DNA of 64,000 nt from Erigeron canadensis (Eukaryota > Streptophyta > Magnoliopsida > Asterales > Asteraceae), in the NCBI RefSeq assembly GCF_010389155.1, contig NC_057767.1, forward strand, positions 10,140,533 through 10,204,532, in the 5' to 3' direction. Numbering within the stretch: the first letter of the stretch is position 1; each line of letters starts with the position of its first letter. A program made the position numbers and the translations under genes. Below are positions 12,420 to 22,365 of the stretch, piece after piece. The notes beneath the pieces are model-generated. The model had not been told where the DNA came from. It saw only the letters and a list, made by a program, of their open reading frames with translations, and made no database searches.

Positions 12420-12855
12420 TTAACAAACACATAGAAAGCATACATTTTATCCTCTATTAGGACACCTACTCCTATTATGACCATATTCACTACAAATACC
12501 ACATTTTCTTGATTGTTTGGAACTATTGTCGGGATTATCCCTCTCATTTCGGAATCGTCTTGTTTGTCTCCCCTCCCCCTTTGAGTGACCATTCTAGATG
12601 AATCTGCCTTAATCATCCAACTTGGCTCATTCCAATAAGCGACGTCTTGAAGCGGATTCAATGTTGCTTGATATTGGCTTTTCCACGTCCTCCTTGTGTA
12701 GTATCTACTTAGCATGTCACTTACATTCGTATCGGTATGCCCACAAACACCAATTGCATGAGAACAAGGAAACCTTTGAGTTTACCAAAGTAAGGAAATA
12801 ATGTGCTCGTGATAAAGAAGTTGGAAATGGTAACTTTGCAAACTTTGCTCTAATA
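12420..12855 (-). pseudogene. MULE transposase C-terminal relic
   Basis: The minus strand gives the end of a SWIM-finger region (CSHAI..CGHTDTNVSDMLSRYYT), then TWKSQYQATLNPLQDVAYWNEP and, in a shifted frame, a zinc knuckle KCGICSEYGHNRSRCPNRG (CxxCx3GHNx4C). That order is the usual MuDR-like transposase tail. It is frameshifted, lacks the catalytic part, and is presumably the remnant of the host MULE's own transposase. Confidence 0.75.
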
Positions 12856-12861
12856 TAAAAG

Positions 12862-14419
12862 TCACAAAAAATTATTCTTGGAATTGTAATTAACATTCAT
12901 GTTAGGAAATTTTACACATGATGAATGTCCAAGTCTCTTATGCCATGTGGTCGAACTAACTGCCATAGCTTGTCTCTCTTTCTTCAATACTCCCATTCGA
13001 TAAAGACCGTCGATGCAACTACCCGCTCCAATCAAGCTCCTCGTTTGCAAGCCCTGTATGACAAAAAAGTCGGGAAAAAACGTGATTGCACAATGCAAAT
13101 CTTTGGTTAGTCGCCTTACAGAGATAAGATTGCATCTTAAATTAGGAACAAATAAGACATCTTTAATTTTGACACCCCCTTGCAGAAGGGCTTTCCCATT
13201 CCCCTTTACAGGGACATTTTTGCCATTTGCAACTGTAACTGGAATTTCATTAGAATTGGTGACAATATCTACAAGCACTTCCTTTTGACAAAACATGTGC
13301 TCGGTTGCCGCCGAATCCATAGCTCCCGAGTCATCATTGTCAGTAAACGTACCTGCCATGTTGGCTTTTGGCGTCGCCTCTTCCTTTAGCCGGTCTTTGT
13401 TATCTCCAAAGAGCTTCAAAAAACATAGCATATTGTTCATTTGTTAACCCTTGAATTGGACTAGTAGTCGTTTCTACCAGCGCAGCGTGTGGCTTGAAAC
13501 TATCTTTCTTTGCCTTCTCGGGCCACCACTCGGGATATCCAATACATCTGAAACATCCTTCTCGGTTGTGTCCATCACGGTCACATTCAGTGCAGTGCTC
13601 AACCTTGGTAACGGAACCTGATTTGTCATTCTTCTGCCATGGTTTCTTTCGGACAGGCCCTTCCCTTCGATTACCTTGAGATGTTTGGAAAGCAGTCACT
13701 TCACTGGTTGTCTTTTTCTTTGTTGCAACATTCCTTTGCTGTTCATCCTCCGCTACCATATGATAGGCATTGCTAAGAGTTGGTGTAGGCTGCATGGCCA
13801 ATATTTGAGTACGTATGACAGCGAACTCGTCATCTAGACCAAGTAAGAACTCATACAACTGTTCCTTTTCTTTCAATTTAGCTAGTTTCTTTCCAACCTC
13901 ACACTTACAGCCATTGCAGGTGCAATATGGAGTTGCAAGAACGGTTGTAATTTCATCCCAGATTCTTCTCAGTTTCGTGTAGTAAGCTGATACGGTTGCT
14001 CCATCTTGCTTGGTAACATTAAGCATTTGTTTTAATTCATATGCTCTTGGTGCACTCTCCTTCCCAAATCGTTCGCTTAGGTCTTTCCAGATTTCAGCAG
14101 CGGTGTTAGCGTACTTCACACTCGCCCGTATGTCTTTGTCCATGGCTGTGGTAAGCCATCCCTTCACCATCGCATCGCACCGCATCCAAGGCATGTAAGT
14201 TTCTTCTTCTTTTTCGGGTTTTGGAATTGTTCCATCGACAAATCCAATTTTGTTTTTGGCAAACAAGAAATTTGTCATTTCTTGTAACCAATCATTAAAG
14301 TTTGCATCCATCAAACCATCATTTACTTGCATCTGACGGGGATAGTCTGAGGGGTGTAGGTATAAAGGTGAGTTAGGATCTGTGTGATCCTTAGTTTTTG
14401 ATTCCTCTCCTACGGCCAT
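12862..14419 (-). pseudogene. Truncated Copia gag-protease
   Basis: The 14419-13400 part is a gag of the Copia-like N-terminal/UBN2 type: NDGLMDANFNDWLQEMTNFL, then WKDLSERFGKES, KLRRIWDE, and a zinc knuckle HCTECDRDGHNREGC. A one-base shift near 13400-13440 leads into protease, where DSAATEHM stands in place of the usual DSGAT.HM. A GAG-pre-integrase start (TTWHKRLGHSS) follows, and then sequence is lost at about 12862. Integrase, RT and RNase H are absent. It lies downstream (minus strand) of its own LTR and primer-binding site. Confidence 0.85.
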
Positions 14420-14458
14420 TAGAGTTTTAGAATTGATTATCTTAATTTTGGATCTCTT

Positions 14459-14470
14459 GCTCTGATACCA
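14459..14470 (-). other. Copia primer-binding site
   Basis: Minus strand TGGTATCAGAGC directly abuts the LTR end; complementary to the 3' end of initiator tRNA-Met, the common Copia primer. Confidence 0.85.
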
Positions 14471-14821
14471 TGAAGAAATTGGTACAGGGAGACAAGTTTA
14501 AGATCATGAGTTGAAGTTTTTATTTCTTATTATTCAAAAATACATGGAGAGTCAACCTTAAATAAGAAGTAGAAGTAACAACTAATACTACAAAATAGGA
14601 TATAGAAACGAGTTCTAGTTGGCAGTAGATAAAGATCAAAGACTTGGTAAAACATAGTTATCTCCAATAGTATGTAATATGCATGCATGCATATATAGAA
14701 GCAAAGTTACAAAACAAAAAAGTGAGGATTTCACGGATATACAAAACTTCAATATAATAGTACGAAAATGCATCAGTTGTACAAATCATTTATCTAATTT
14801 TTACAAGTGTAACTGAAGACA
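14471..14821 (-). mobile_element. LTR of the truncated Copia
   Basis: About 351 bp with TGAAGA...ending next to the PBS and TCTTCA-type inverted end (plus-strand text TGAAGAAATT...TGAAGACA). It is the 5' LTR; no partner 3' LTR exists nearby because the element is truncated. The outer border is set by the inverted end only. Confidence 0.65.
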
Positions 14822-15117
14822 GGCAAAGAAAAAAAAAAGGACACCGGTTTTAATTGGAGAAGAAGAAGATCGGCATCCAAGATACCGATTTTACTTGAAA
14901 AGAATAAAGACCGGTGTCTTGGACACTGGCTTTTGTTTTTTGCGATGCCATGTACACGCTGAGACACCGGCTTTGCCTTCTTCCAGCCAAGAGCGGTGTT
15001 GGAGTCACCGGATTTGATCCAAAAAGCTTAAGACCGGTGTCTAAGACACCGGTTTTCGTATGTTTACAAATTCAAAAGCATTTGTTCGTAGTTACACCAT
15101 ACGCTTTGAAAATTGTC

Positions 15118-15357
15118 AAAAGTAAGTAAGTAAGTAAGTAACTGCTCAGTGCCGCCTTTCGCGGGTTTTGAGCCCCAATACCTCGACGGTGTATGGGGGA
15201 GGTTAAGATGTAGGTAGACCTTACCTCTACCTAAGTAGAAAGGCTGCTTCCAGTTTCTACCTAAATGGTAGAAAAGGCCCTCCAACCTTTGCATGGGATG
15301 AGGATCGAACCCATAACCTCTGTCTCCAGAGGCGAGGGTGTTTACCACTGATCCAAC
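15118..15357 (-). mobile_element. tRNA-derived SINE
   Basis: On the minus strand: A box GGATCAGTGGTAAACAC (15354-15338), B box GGGTTCGATCC (15312-15302), a body with GGTAGAGGTAAGGTCTACC, and a (TTAC)n tail. A perfect 14-bp direct repeat, CTTTGAAAATTGTC on the plus strand (15104-15117 and 15358-15371), flanks it. It interrupts the right TIR of the MULE. Confidence 0.92.
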
Positions 15358-15448
15358 CTTTGAAAATTGTCGTGTCCGTACAAAAAATTCTAAGAAAGAG
15401 AGATGAAGAGATATATATACAGTTGTGGTAGAAGTTGACGTGAACCAT

Positions 15449-15830
15449 GGTTGTTGGACGTGCAACGGCTACTGTGATTTTTATGTAACACACACACACA
15501 CACTGCTTCTGAGGTAAGGACGGCCTATATATGAATTTATTTAAACCCTAATACGTTAATATATTCGTAGAAATATTAGGGATATGTGAATTAATTTGCT
15601 GGGCTGTGTTTGGGTTATGGTATTTGGGGGGCTGCATGGTGTTGTTTGTTGAAATAATTATATATTGTTTTTATATTTTTAATTACTCCTTGATTAAAAA
15701 TTAATAATGAGATCGACTAGTATATACTATGATTTATAAGTTTATTTATGTTTGTATATAAATATTCTTTATAATCGTAGTTACTACATGTATTGTTAGA
15801 CTAACAGAGTAACAGTATGTATTGTTGCAG
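15449..15830. other. Spacer between rpS9 start and SABATH relic
   Basis: Contains a short (CA)n run at 15488-15501 and probable rpS9 leader; the last 100 bases resemble SABATH intron 3. Confidence 0.5.
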
Positions 15831-17160
15831 GGACTTCTTGAAAAGGGAAATTCGATTCATTTAGCCCCCTTTATTACGTACCAAAAGGCAAAAGGGCGGC
15901 TTAAACAATTTAAATCTTTGGTGAGCCGGCTGTGTTTATTACGCACCAAGCCTGAAAGAAGTGAAACTTGAAGTCGATGGTTTTGAGTCATTGTTTGAGA
16001 TACAATAGGATGGTGGTGAATGGTGATTCAAGTAGTCTCAAAAGAGTCAGGCACCGATCGTACGTGGCTAAAACAATTCGAGCCGTATTGGAGCCAATGT
16101 TAGAGAGTCATTTTCATCTTGGGCCAGAAACCAAGGGCGGATGCAACGCTGTAGCGTGGGGAGGGGGGGAGAATAGGCCCACTCTCAAAAAAATAGTCCA
16201 AGTCATTTTTACCAATGTTAAAAATGAAAATTTCATTGTTTGCGTTAGCAAATTGGGTACTAATGGAAAGTTGTAGATTGTTACTTGTTTTATCATGGTT
16301 TAGTAAAAGAAATGACGTTTTATTTCCCACTTTTTACTGCTTACATTCTGTTTTGTTGTTGTTATTGCTGTTATTTGGTGCAAAATTCCTCTTTGTGTTG
16401 ATAATTTTGGTGTTTTGTGCTGGTTCATGCTGCAGTATTGGAGTAATTTAGATGTTGATGTTGTTGTTTAGTTGTTGTAAATGTTATTTTGTTACTATTA
16501 TTGCTGTAAATTAAATGCTGTTTTGCTGCAGATTTTCTGTAATTCCTGTTTTGTGGTTGTTTTTGCTTCAAAAATTGTTCTTTTTTGTTGCTCAGAATTG
16601 TGGATGTTTTGCTGTACAATTGGGTCTTTTTATATTCATGTTTTTGCTGCAGAATTGCTTCTAAGGTAAGTATTTATGCCCTCACCTTAAAAAAGTCCTA
16701 GATCAGGCACTGCCAGAAACGATGAAGGATTTGTTCTGAAGATTTACCCAGGTTCAACCCGGACATTTTAATAAAATTATAAAACTAAAAAGTATGCATG
16801 CAATTTTTGTTATTAATATATTATAAAGGCAATATGGAGGTAGTGAATTGAATAACAAAATATTTATAAATTAGGAGTAATAAACTACCTATTGCATTAA
16901 CAAAACATAAAAGTATATTATACTATATAAAATAATTTTCTTTGTTTGTAATATAAGATTTAGAACTTTGAATAAACATTTAGTGAGCTATTTTTAATTA
17001 AAAATATTGTGAGTTATCTATGACATCATAACTAAAATAAAGACATTTTAAGTAAAATTGTAGACTTGTCACATTACATTTTTTAAAAAAATACTTTTAA
17101 AAGACAATTCTTATATTTATCGTAGATATTGGTTATTTCTATCATCAAAGGGGTTGACTG
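15831..17160 (+). pseudogene. SABATH methyltransferase relic, exon 4 only
   Basis: After an intact acceptor (TTGTTGCAG) the text GGACTTCTTGAAAAGG matches exon 4 of the two complete SABATH genes. It then carries small deletions, a roughly 60-bp filler between two TTATTACG[T/C]ACC copies (15871-15945), an in-frame TAG in the FEIQ*DGG segment, and a hAT insertion. A further insert or divergent stretch follows (about 16750-17120) before the final LVISIIKG-like end near 17130-17160. Exons 1-3 are not found upstream, where the rpS9 locus lies. It is a dead copy. Confidence 0.85.
16132..16712. mobile_element. hAT-like insertion in the SABATH relic
   Basis: A 581-bp insert is flanked by an 8-bp direct repeat CCAGAAAC (16124-16131, 16713-16720). 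Its ends, CAAGGGCGGATGCA and (reverse complement) CAGTGCCTGATCTAGG, match the CAGGGGCGGATCTAGG style of plant hAT ends. The interior is T/G-rich (TTGTTGTTATTGCTG) and non-coding. Confidence 0.8.
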
Positions 17161-17250
17161 ATATGTTTAAACAAAATATATTCTTGTGTCGTTCTTGTAT
17201 ACCTTATTACTTTTCCTTTATAAGCCTCACTCGCTACTAGGGAAACTCTA

Positions 17251-17676
17251 ATAAATATATTTCTTGTTGATTATATGAAGTATATGAGATATTGGCCACT
17301 ATTGTGAACCATGTTGTATTACATTATCTATACTATATTATAAAGCAAATAGTTATTGTCTAAAAGTTTAAGTTTTAACATTTACTTTCAAAATAAATAT
17401 ATTTCTTGTTGATTATATGAACTATATGATATATTGGCCACTATTGTGAACCATGTTGTATTACATTATTTATACTATATTATAAAGCAAATAGTGTTTG
17501 TCTAAAAGTTTAAGTTTCAACATTTACTTTTAAAATAAATATATTTCTTGTTGATTATATGAACTATATGATATATTGGCCACTATTGTGAACCATGTTA
17601 TATTACAATATTTATACTATATTATAAAGCAAATAGTCATTGTCTAAAAGTTTAAGTTTCAACATTTACTTTTAAA
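17251..17676. repeat. Three tandem copies of a 142-bp unit
   Basis: Copies start at 17251, 17393 and 17535 with an exact 142-bp period. Each contains SABATH 3'-flank sequence (TATTGGCCACTATTGTGAACCATG) joined to a Helitron 5' end (TATACTATATTATAAAGCAAATAG). Only the first copy keeps the canonical TC start; the others read TTTATACT. Confidence 0.93.
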
Positions 17677-18266
17677 ATGTCTCTCCTATCTAAAATGTCT
17701 CTCCTATCTCTTTTATATTTACCTAAAATAACTATCTTACTCTTTCTCTCTACTCAAATCTCAACCACTCATTTTTTTTCTTTTCCTCCATAAATCATTT
17801 TATTCATCTAATTCATTCAAAGTCTTTTATCTGAAAAACCGTACATCGATATATTATAAATGTTATATAGGTGTTCTTAAAATTTCGTGCTCTTTCATCA
17901 GAATTGTCATTCGATATATTTTCGACAAATTTTTAAATCCGAGGGCGGAGCTCGTCAGGCAGTGGCGAAGCTAGAAAATTCTTAGTGGGGGGTTGGGATC
18001 TAAATTTTCATTTCCCTAACACTATTTTTTTTAAATGGGGGGTCGAAACCGAGTATATCGAAATTTTTCTACACGAAAACAATATACCCTTACATCGTAA
18101 AAAAAATTTCGGGGGGTCGGGCGCCCCTCCCCGCCCCTATGTAGCTGCGCCAGTGTCTTCAGGTAGATCACCCCATCACCGCCACCGCCGCCACCGCCAT
18201 TACATCACCACCCCGTCATCACCTACATCACTGCCGTAACGCGCGGATACCTTTCTCTCGTACTAA
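17327..18266 (+). mobile_element. Non-autonomous Helitron
   Basis: Begins TCTATACTATATTATAAAG after an A and ends CTAA (18263-18266) before a T; a GC-rich hairpin (CCGTAACGCGCGG, 18234-18246) precedes the 3' end by about 20 bases. The middle (17690-17955) is alignable in inverse orientation to 46080-46370, so both belong to one family. A hAT element is nested inside and the 5' end is triplicated. Confidence 0.78.
17960..18155. mobile_element. 196-bp hAT MITE nested in the Helitron
   Basis: Terminal repeats CAGTGGCGAAGCTA and (reverse complement) CACTGGCGCAGCTA, with an 8-bp TSD TCGTCAGG/TCTTCAGG (17952-17959, 18156-18163; one mismatch). Confidence 0.82.
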
Positions 18267-20668
18267 TTAATTGGTGCACTCTTGAAAATATGCTATAATC
18301 GTACGAGCTTGTAAAAGTGGAACTATTGTAGAAGAGCTACACTTATGATACTATGTACACTAACCACGAAAACAACGGTGACCAACAAACAACAAACATT
18401 TAGGTGAAAAATTATAGAGTTTGGAATGGGCTGAACGACCCAAACACTCACAGGGCTTAGAAAAAAACTATACGAGCCTTGGAAAACACATGTTATACGA
18501 ATCTTAAAATTTTTACATTATATGACCCGCTTTGGTCATTTTACACAAATACATATTTCATAACTTTTGGTTGAAATTTTGAATACCCGCTTTGGACATT
18601 TTACACTCTTAAGGCTTAAGTTATCGATAAACCTATTATACCAAACATTTTTAAAAACAAAAGTTATATAACAACTTTAATTAAAAGCTACAACTTACAT
18701 CTACAATTAAAACTTACAATTAAAAGCTACAATTACCCGATATATATAGCTTTTGTTAAATATACCCTTTAAAAATATATAAGTGAGTATTCAATTAAAT
18801 TTGTTTTTACCCAATCCCATTTATATTTTTGATTTATAGAGCAAAACTTTTTAGATGATAAAAACACATAAATCTATAATAAAAACGAGTTCAAATTAAG
18901 TACTTACAATTTGGGTATGAAATCAAGTAGTAAAAACCGATGCGATTAAAAGATTTGTGAAGATAAACTCGGATCTTGATTTGGAAATAAAATTGTGTGT
19001 AAGCGTGTGTCGTGTTTTTGGATTTTGTGAGAGAAAAAGAAGAAAAATATAAGTTTGAGGGGGTGGAATGTATGAAGTATGTTTGGATCCAACCCACTAC
19101 CAGGGTGGTCCCCGAGACCCAGACACTTTCTTAACCAAAGAATTTAATTCTATTTTTTTTTATAACTAAAAGTCTTATTCAGATTCTGCTTTAGCGATCT
19201 TTTCGCTTTAAGTTAGGGCAAAGGTAGTGAGGATTCGTTTCATTATGTTCTCCATTTAAGGTATTAAAAAAATATCCAAACTCATCTTCTAAAAACCCTG
19301 AATCCGCTGCTGATGTTTGGTTAGTGCAGACTTTAACCCAAAAACCAAGAATCCTGTATATTATTGTTTGATATCAATGGAACCCTGTATAAACAATAGT
19401 GATTATTGTTTGATATCAATGGAACCAATTCTTGCAAATTTTTGTTATATCGATCTTGTGGAGTGATTCCTATGATCTCAACAACAACTAACAATTTTCG
19501 TTCATATGAAAGCTCTACCGAACATCTCGTCTTATTTCATGATAATTCACGGTATCCTAGTATAGAAACATCGTCAAACTTTAACCTACAAATTTTATAA
19601 GGTGACGATTATCACATCTAAATTTTCTTCCAATAATGTTTGCCTTTTTCTTTATAAAATGGTTTAATATCTTGTTTTCAACATCTATTATATATATATA
19701 TATATATATAATGATTCACTTCAAGCTAGCTCTACACAATTGCTTTTATTATATGTAATTTATGTGAAATCGGCGAGAAATAAGATATATAACCATGTTA
19801 TGCACGGATAACCTATTTATAGTAGATAATTGTATGTTCTAAATTTGATTTTGGAATTGAAAATAATAATATAGAAAGAAAAACTAGTGAGAAATAATAT
19901 CAACAAAACAATAATATATGACTGGAAATGTTTCATGAAATGGGTTAACATATTTTTCAACAAGCCCACCACCTTCCACCGGTTTTCAAACACTTACCTT
20001 TTGTGTGTTTAATATCTACATACCCACTTTACCAGCACTAGATACATGTAATACACGGTACACCTATTCCTTTGAAAGAAACCCTTAAAGGTAAAAACAA
20101 ACAAGTATTGAATTGATTGTAGGTATATAGCTTAAGGAATGAATAGGCGTAATCAAAACCCACGAAGTTAGGTTTAAAGTTTTCATTCTCTATTGGGTTA
20201 GACCATGGGTTGCACTTAAGGTGTGAGTTTTTAAGGTGTGAGTCCAGTATATTCAAATAGATACCCCATATATAACATTAAAAACATAATCACACTCTAG
20301 AATAACCCTAATATTTAATATATAAAAAAAATACAACATCACATATACTTTTCAAAAAAATTTTAAAAAAAAGACACCCCACACAATAAAAAACCCTCAC
20401 ATGCACTTTCAAAAAAATAAATAAATTTTGGGATGTTTTTGCCTACTGGTTTAGAAAAACAAAGAGTATTCTAATGATTCAAGTAGAGATGGCACACGCG
20501 AATAATGGTTGCGAATTGCCTTTTCCCATTACCATCGCCGAGGGTATGAGATGCGGATAGCACTTTTCCAAACGGTTATTTATTTAATTCATGTCTATCA
20601 TTCGCAGTTATACAAGTTCAGGGGTAGATCTATGGATTATGTATCACCTCAAAACATCTCTACAAAAA
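18267..20668. other. Noncoding spacer
   Basis: No gene. Contains a TTTGATATCAATGGAACC duplication at 19366-19427, a (TA)n run at 19686-19712, and at 20486 a TAGAGATGGCA hAT-type end without a visible partner. Confidence 0.6.
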
Positions 20669-20677
20669 TATAAAATT

Positions 20678-21599
20678 GGCTAAAGTACTTTTTTTTATCC
20701 ATGTGGTTTTTCGAATAAACATTTTTCATTATCGCCGTTAACTTTGGGCTAAAATCATCCCCGTGGTTTGCATTTCGTTCCTGCCGTTATAACTTTGCCG
20801 CTAACCCCCTTACATGAAAATCACATGAGGGGCATTTTTGTCTTTTTATATGTGGTTTTTCGTTTTTGCATTTTTCATCTTCGTCGTTAACTAATCCAGG
20901 AGAACTTTTCAAACAAAAACCAAACAAACAAAGATTACCGGTAATATTTTAATTCAAACAAAACAAAAACCCATATACCTACATTGAGGATTTGGTCAAT
21001 CATTTTCAAATGCAAACACGTATATACAATGTTTTAAATATCGGTTGTATTACTCGTAATACCGGTATCGGAGGGTACTCCGGTCGGTATTTTTCGGTAT
21101 TACCTTTCCGGTATTCTTATTTTTTATTTTTTTTTATTTTTTAAAATTATTTTTATAATACTTTAATGTTATTTTTTTGTAATTTGTGAACTTTCTTATA
21201 TTTTGTTATAAAGTACCTATTTTTGGTTTTTTTTTTTTTGAGTGAATTGTAATTATATTTTGACTATTTTCGTTAAATTGTAGTAAGTTTTATAACGATT
21301 ATTTAAATAAAATACTTTTTTATTTGAGTTTGTTTTGGTTTTTAATTAAACTTTTGTTTGGAGGTTTGTTAAATACAATGATGAAAAAAACAAAAACGAC
21401 AAACCATAAGGACGAATTTTGCAGTTAACCATAGGGACAAACCATGAAGATGGGTGAAAAGACATAAATGGCACGTGAGGAGGTTAACGGATCCAAGGAC
21501 AAAATGCAAACCACGGAGATGATTTTAGCCCAAAGTTAACGGCGATGATGAAAAGTGCTTATTCGAAAAACCACATGGATAAAAAAAAGTACTTTGGCC
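20678..21599. mobile_element. Non-autonomous MULE with long TIRs
   Basis: The ends GGCTAAAGTACTTTTTTTTA and (reverse complement) GGCCAAAGTACTTTTTTTTA continue as inverted repeats of roughly 200 bp (ATCCATGTGGTTTTTCG, GCCGTTAACTTTGGGC and so on). A perfect 9-bp TSD TATAAAATT flanks it (20669-20677, 21600-21608). The interior is T-rich and non-coding; a GGTATTACC/GGTATTTTTCGGTATT patch sits at 21040-21120. Confidence 0.92.
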
Positions 21600-21630
21600 T
21601 ATAAAATTTATGTATGTTTCAATTCAATCT

Positions 21631-21960
21631 AAATTTTTTTGAAAGGTGAACTTCGCTGGAAACTTCGTGTCGCGATTCGACAGCGAGAGGTCTAGCATAC
21701 GTTGTCTTAACCGGGTCCGTGCTAGAGAGCTCCTTGAAGTAGAAATGTCTATTTCAAATATCTGATGGGGGAAAAAACCCTTACTAATCTGCCCAAAGGC
21801 ACGACGATTAATAGGGGTAAACCTTGTCCTCTCATAGTTGAACCTAGGTATACCCAAGTCAAGCCCTCATAAAGGGACTTAATTCCTATGTCCTTCCCAA
21901 GACTTGAACTCAAGACTTCATCTAATGGGGATGGTCATACAACCATTGAGCTAAAGCTAA
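21631..21960 (-). mobile_element. tRNA-derived SINE
   Basis: Minus strand: A box TAGCTCAATGGTTG (21953-21940), B box GAGTTCAAGTC (21911-21901) with tRNA-like spacing, a body of about 250 bp, and an A-rich tail next to 21630. A clear TSD could not be fixed (ATTTAG at both sides is short). Confidence 0.72.
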
Positions 21961-21965
21961 ATGAC

Positions 21966-22365
21966 GATCGAATATAAATAATAATTAACTATATCTATGT
22001 CCTTAAAAAAATACAAACTACATTATTAGTGTATTAAAAACATATCAAAATATTGGTTTTTTTATAAATATATATATATATATATATATAAAACCTTCTT
22101 ATAAGTTTTAAATTTAAGTTTATAAGGCTTTTTTATTTTCATTTATTCAATAATGACCTCGTATTTCAAATGTGACCTCGTATTTCAGTTTGTGACCTCG
22201 TATTTCGAAATACTACCCCTGATTTACTAGTCTCTCAAATTTAGCCTCTTAAATCTAACCTCTCAACTTCAATTTTATCTTTTAGTGAAATAAGACCCCA
22301 AATTCAATTTAAGACCTCAAAATCAAGTTAAGACCTCGAATTTCAATCGAGACCCCAGACTTCGA
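21966..22365. other. Simple repeats and LTR flank
   Basis: (TA)n at 22068-22091 and a TGTGACCTCGTATTTC short tandem repeat at about 22150-22207; no gene. Confidence 0.6.

Larger units (their letters stand above)
11916..15390 (-). mobile_element. MULE relic inside rpS9 intron 1
   Basis: The left end (GAATTTTGTGTGCGGACACGAC) and the reverse complement of the right end (GAATTTTTTGTACGGACACGAC) are inverted repeats. They continue for roughly 200 bp, including CGTATGGTGTAACTACGAAC and a TTTGAATTTGTAAA block, then repeated GGTGTCTAAGACACCGG words. The element is flanked by a perfect 10-bp direct repeat TAAGAAAGAG (11906-11915, 15391-15400), within the MULE range. It holds a transposase C-terminal relic, a truncated Copia element and a SINE sitting in the right TIR. 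It is a three-layer nest. Confidence 0.88.
10318..15448 (-). pseudogene. RPS9: 40S ribosomal protein S9 (uS4) copy, disrupted
   Basis: uS4 of the small ribosomal subunit. Exon 1 (15448-15421) encodes MVHVNFYHN plus one base. It joins exactly in phase to exon 2 (11694-11328), giving ...[19 protein letters not shown] and running through [26 protein letters not shown] to HHARVLIK. Exon 3 resumes as VGRQVVNVPSFMVRVDSKK (from 11048), is cut by a solo LTR, and continues as [13 protein letters not shown] to a stop at 10318. About 11 bases for the usual QRHIR segment are missing at the exon 2/3 junction, which shifts the frame. Intron 1 (3.7 kb) is mostly a MULE. The intron structure shows a DNA-level duplicate rather than a processed copy. 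It is probably not functional. Confidence 0.85.
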
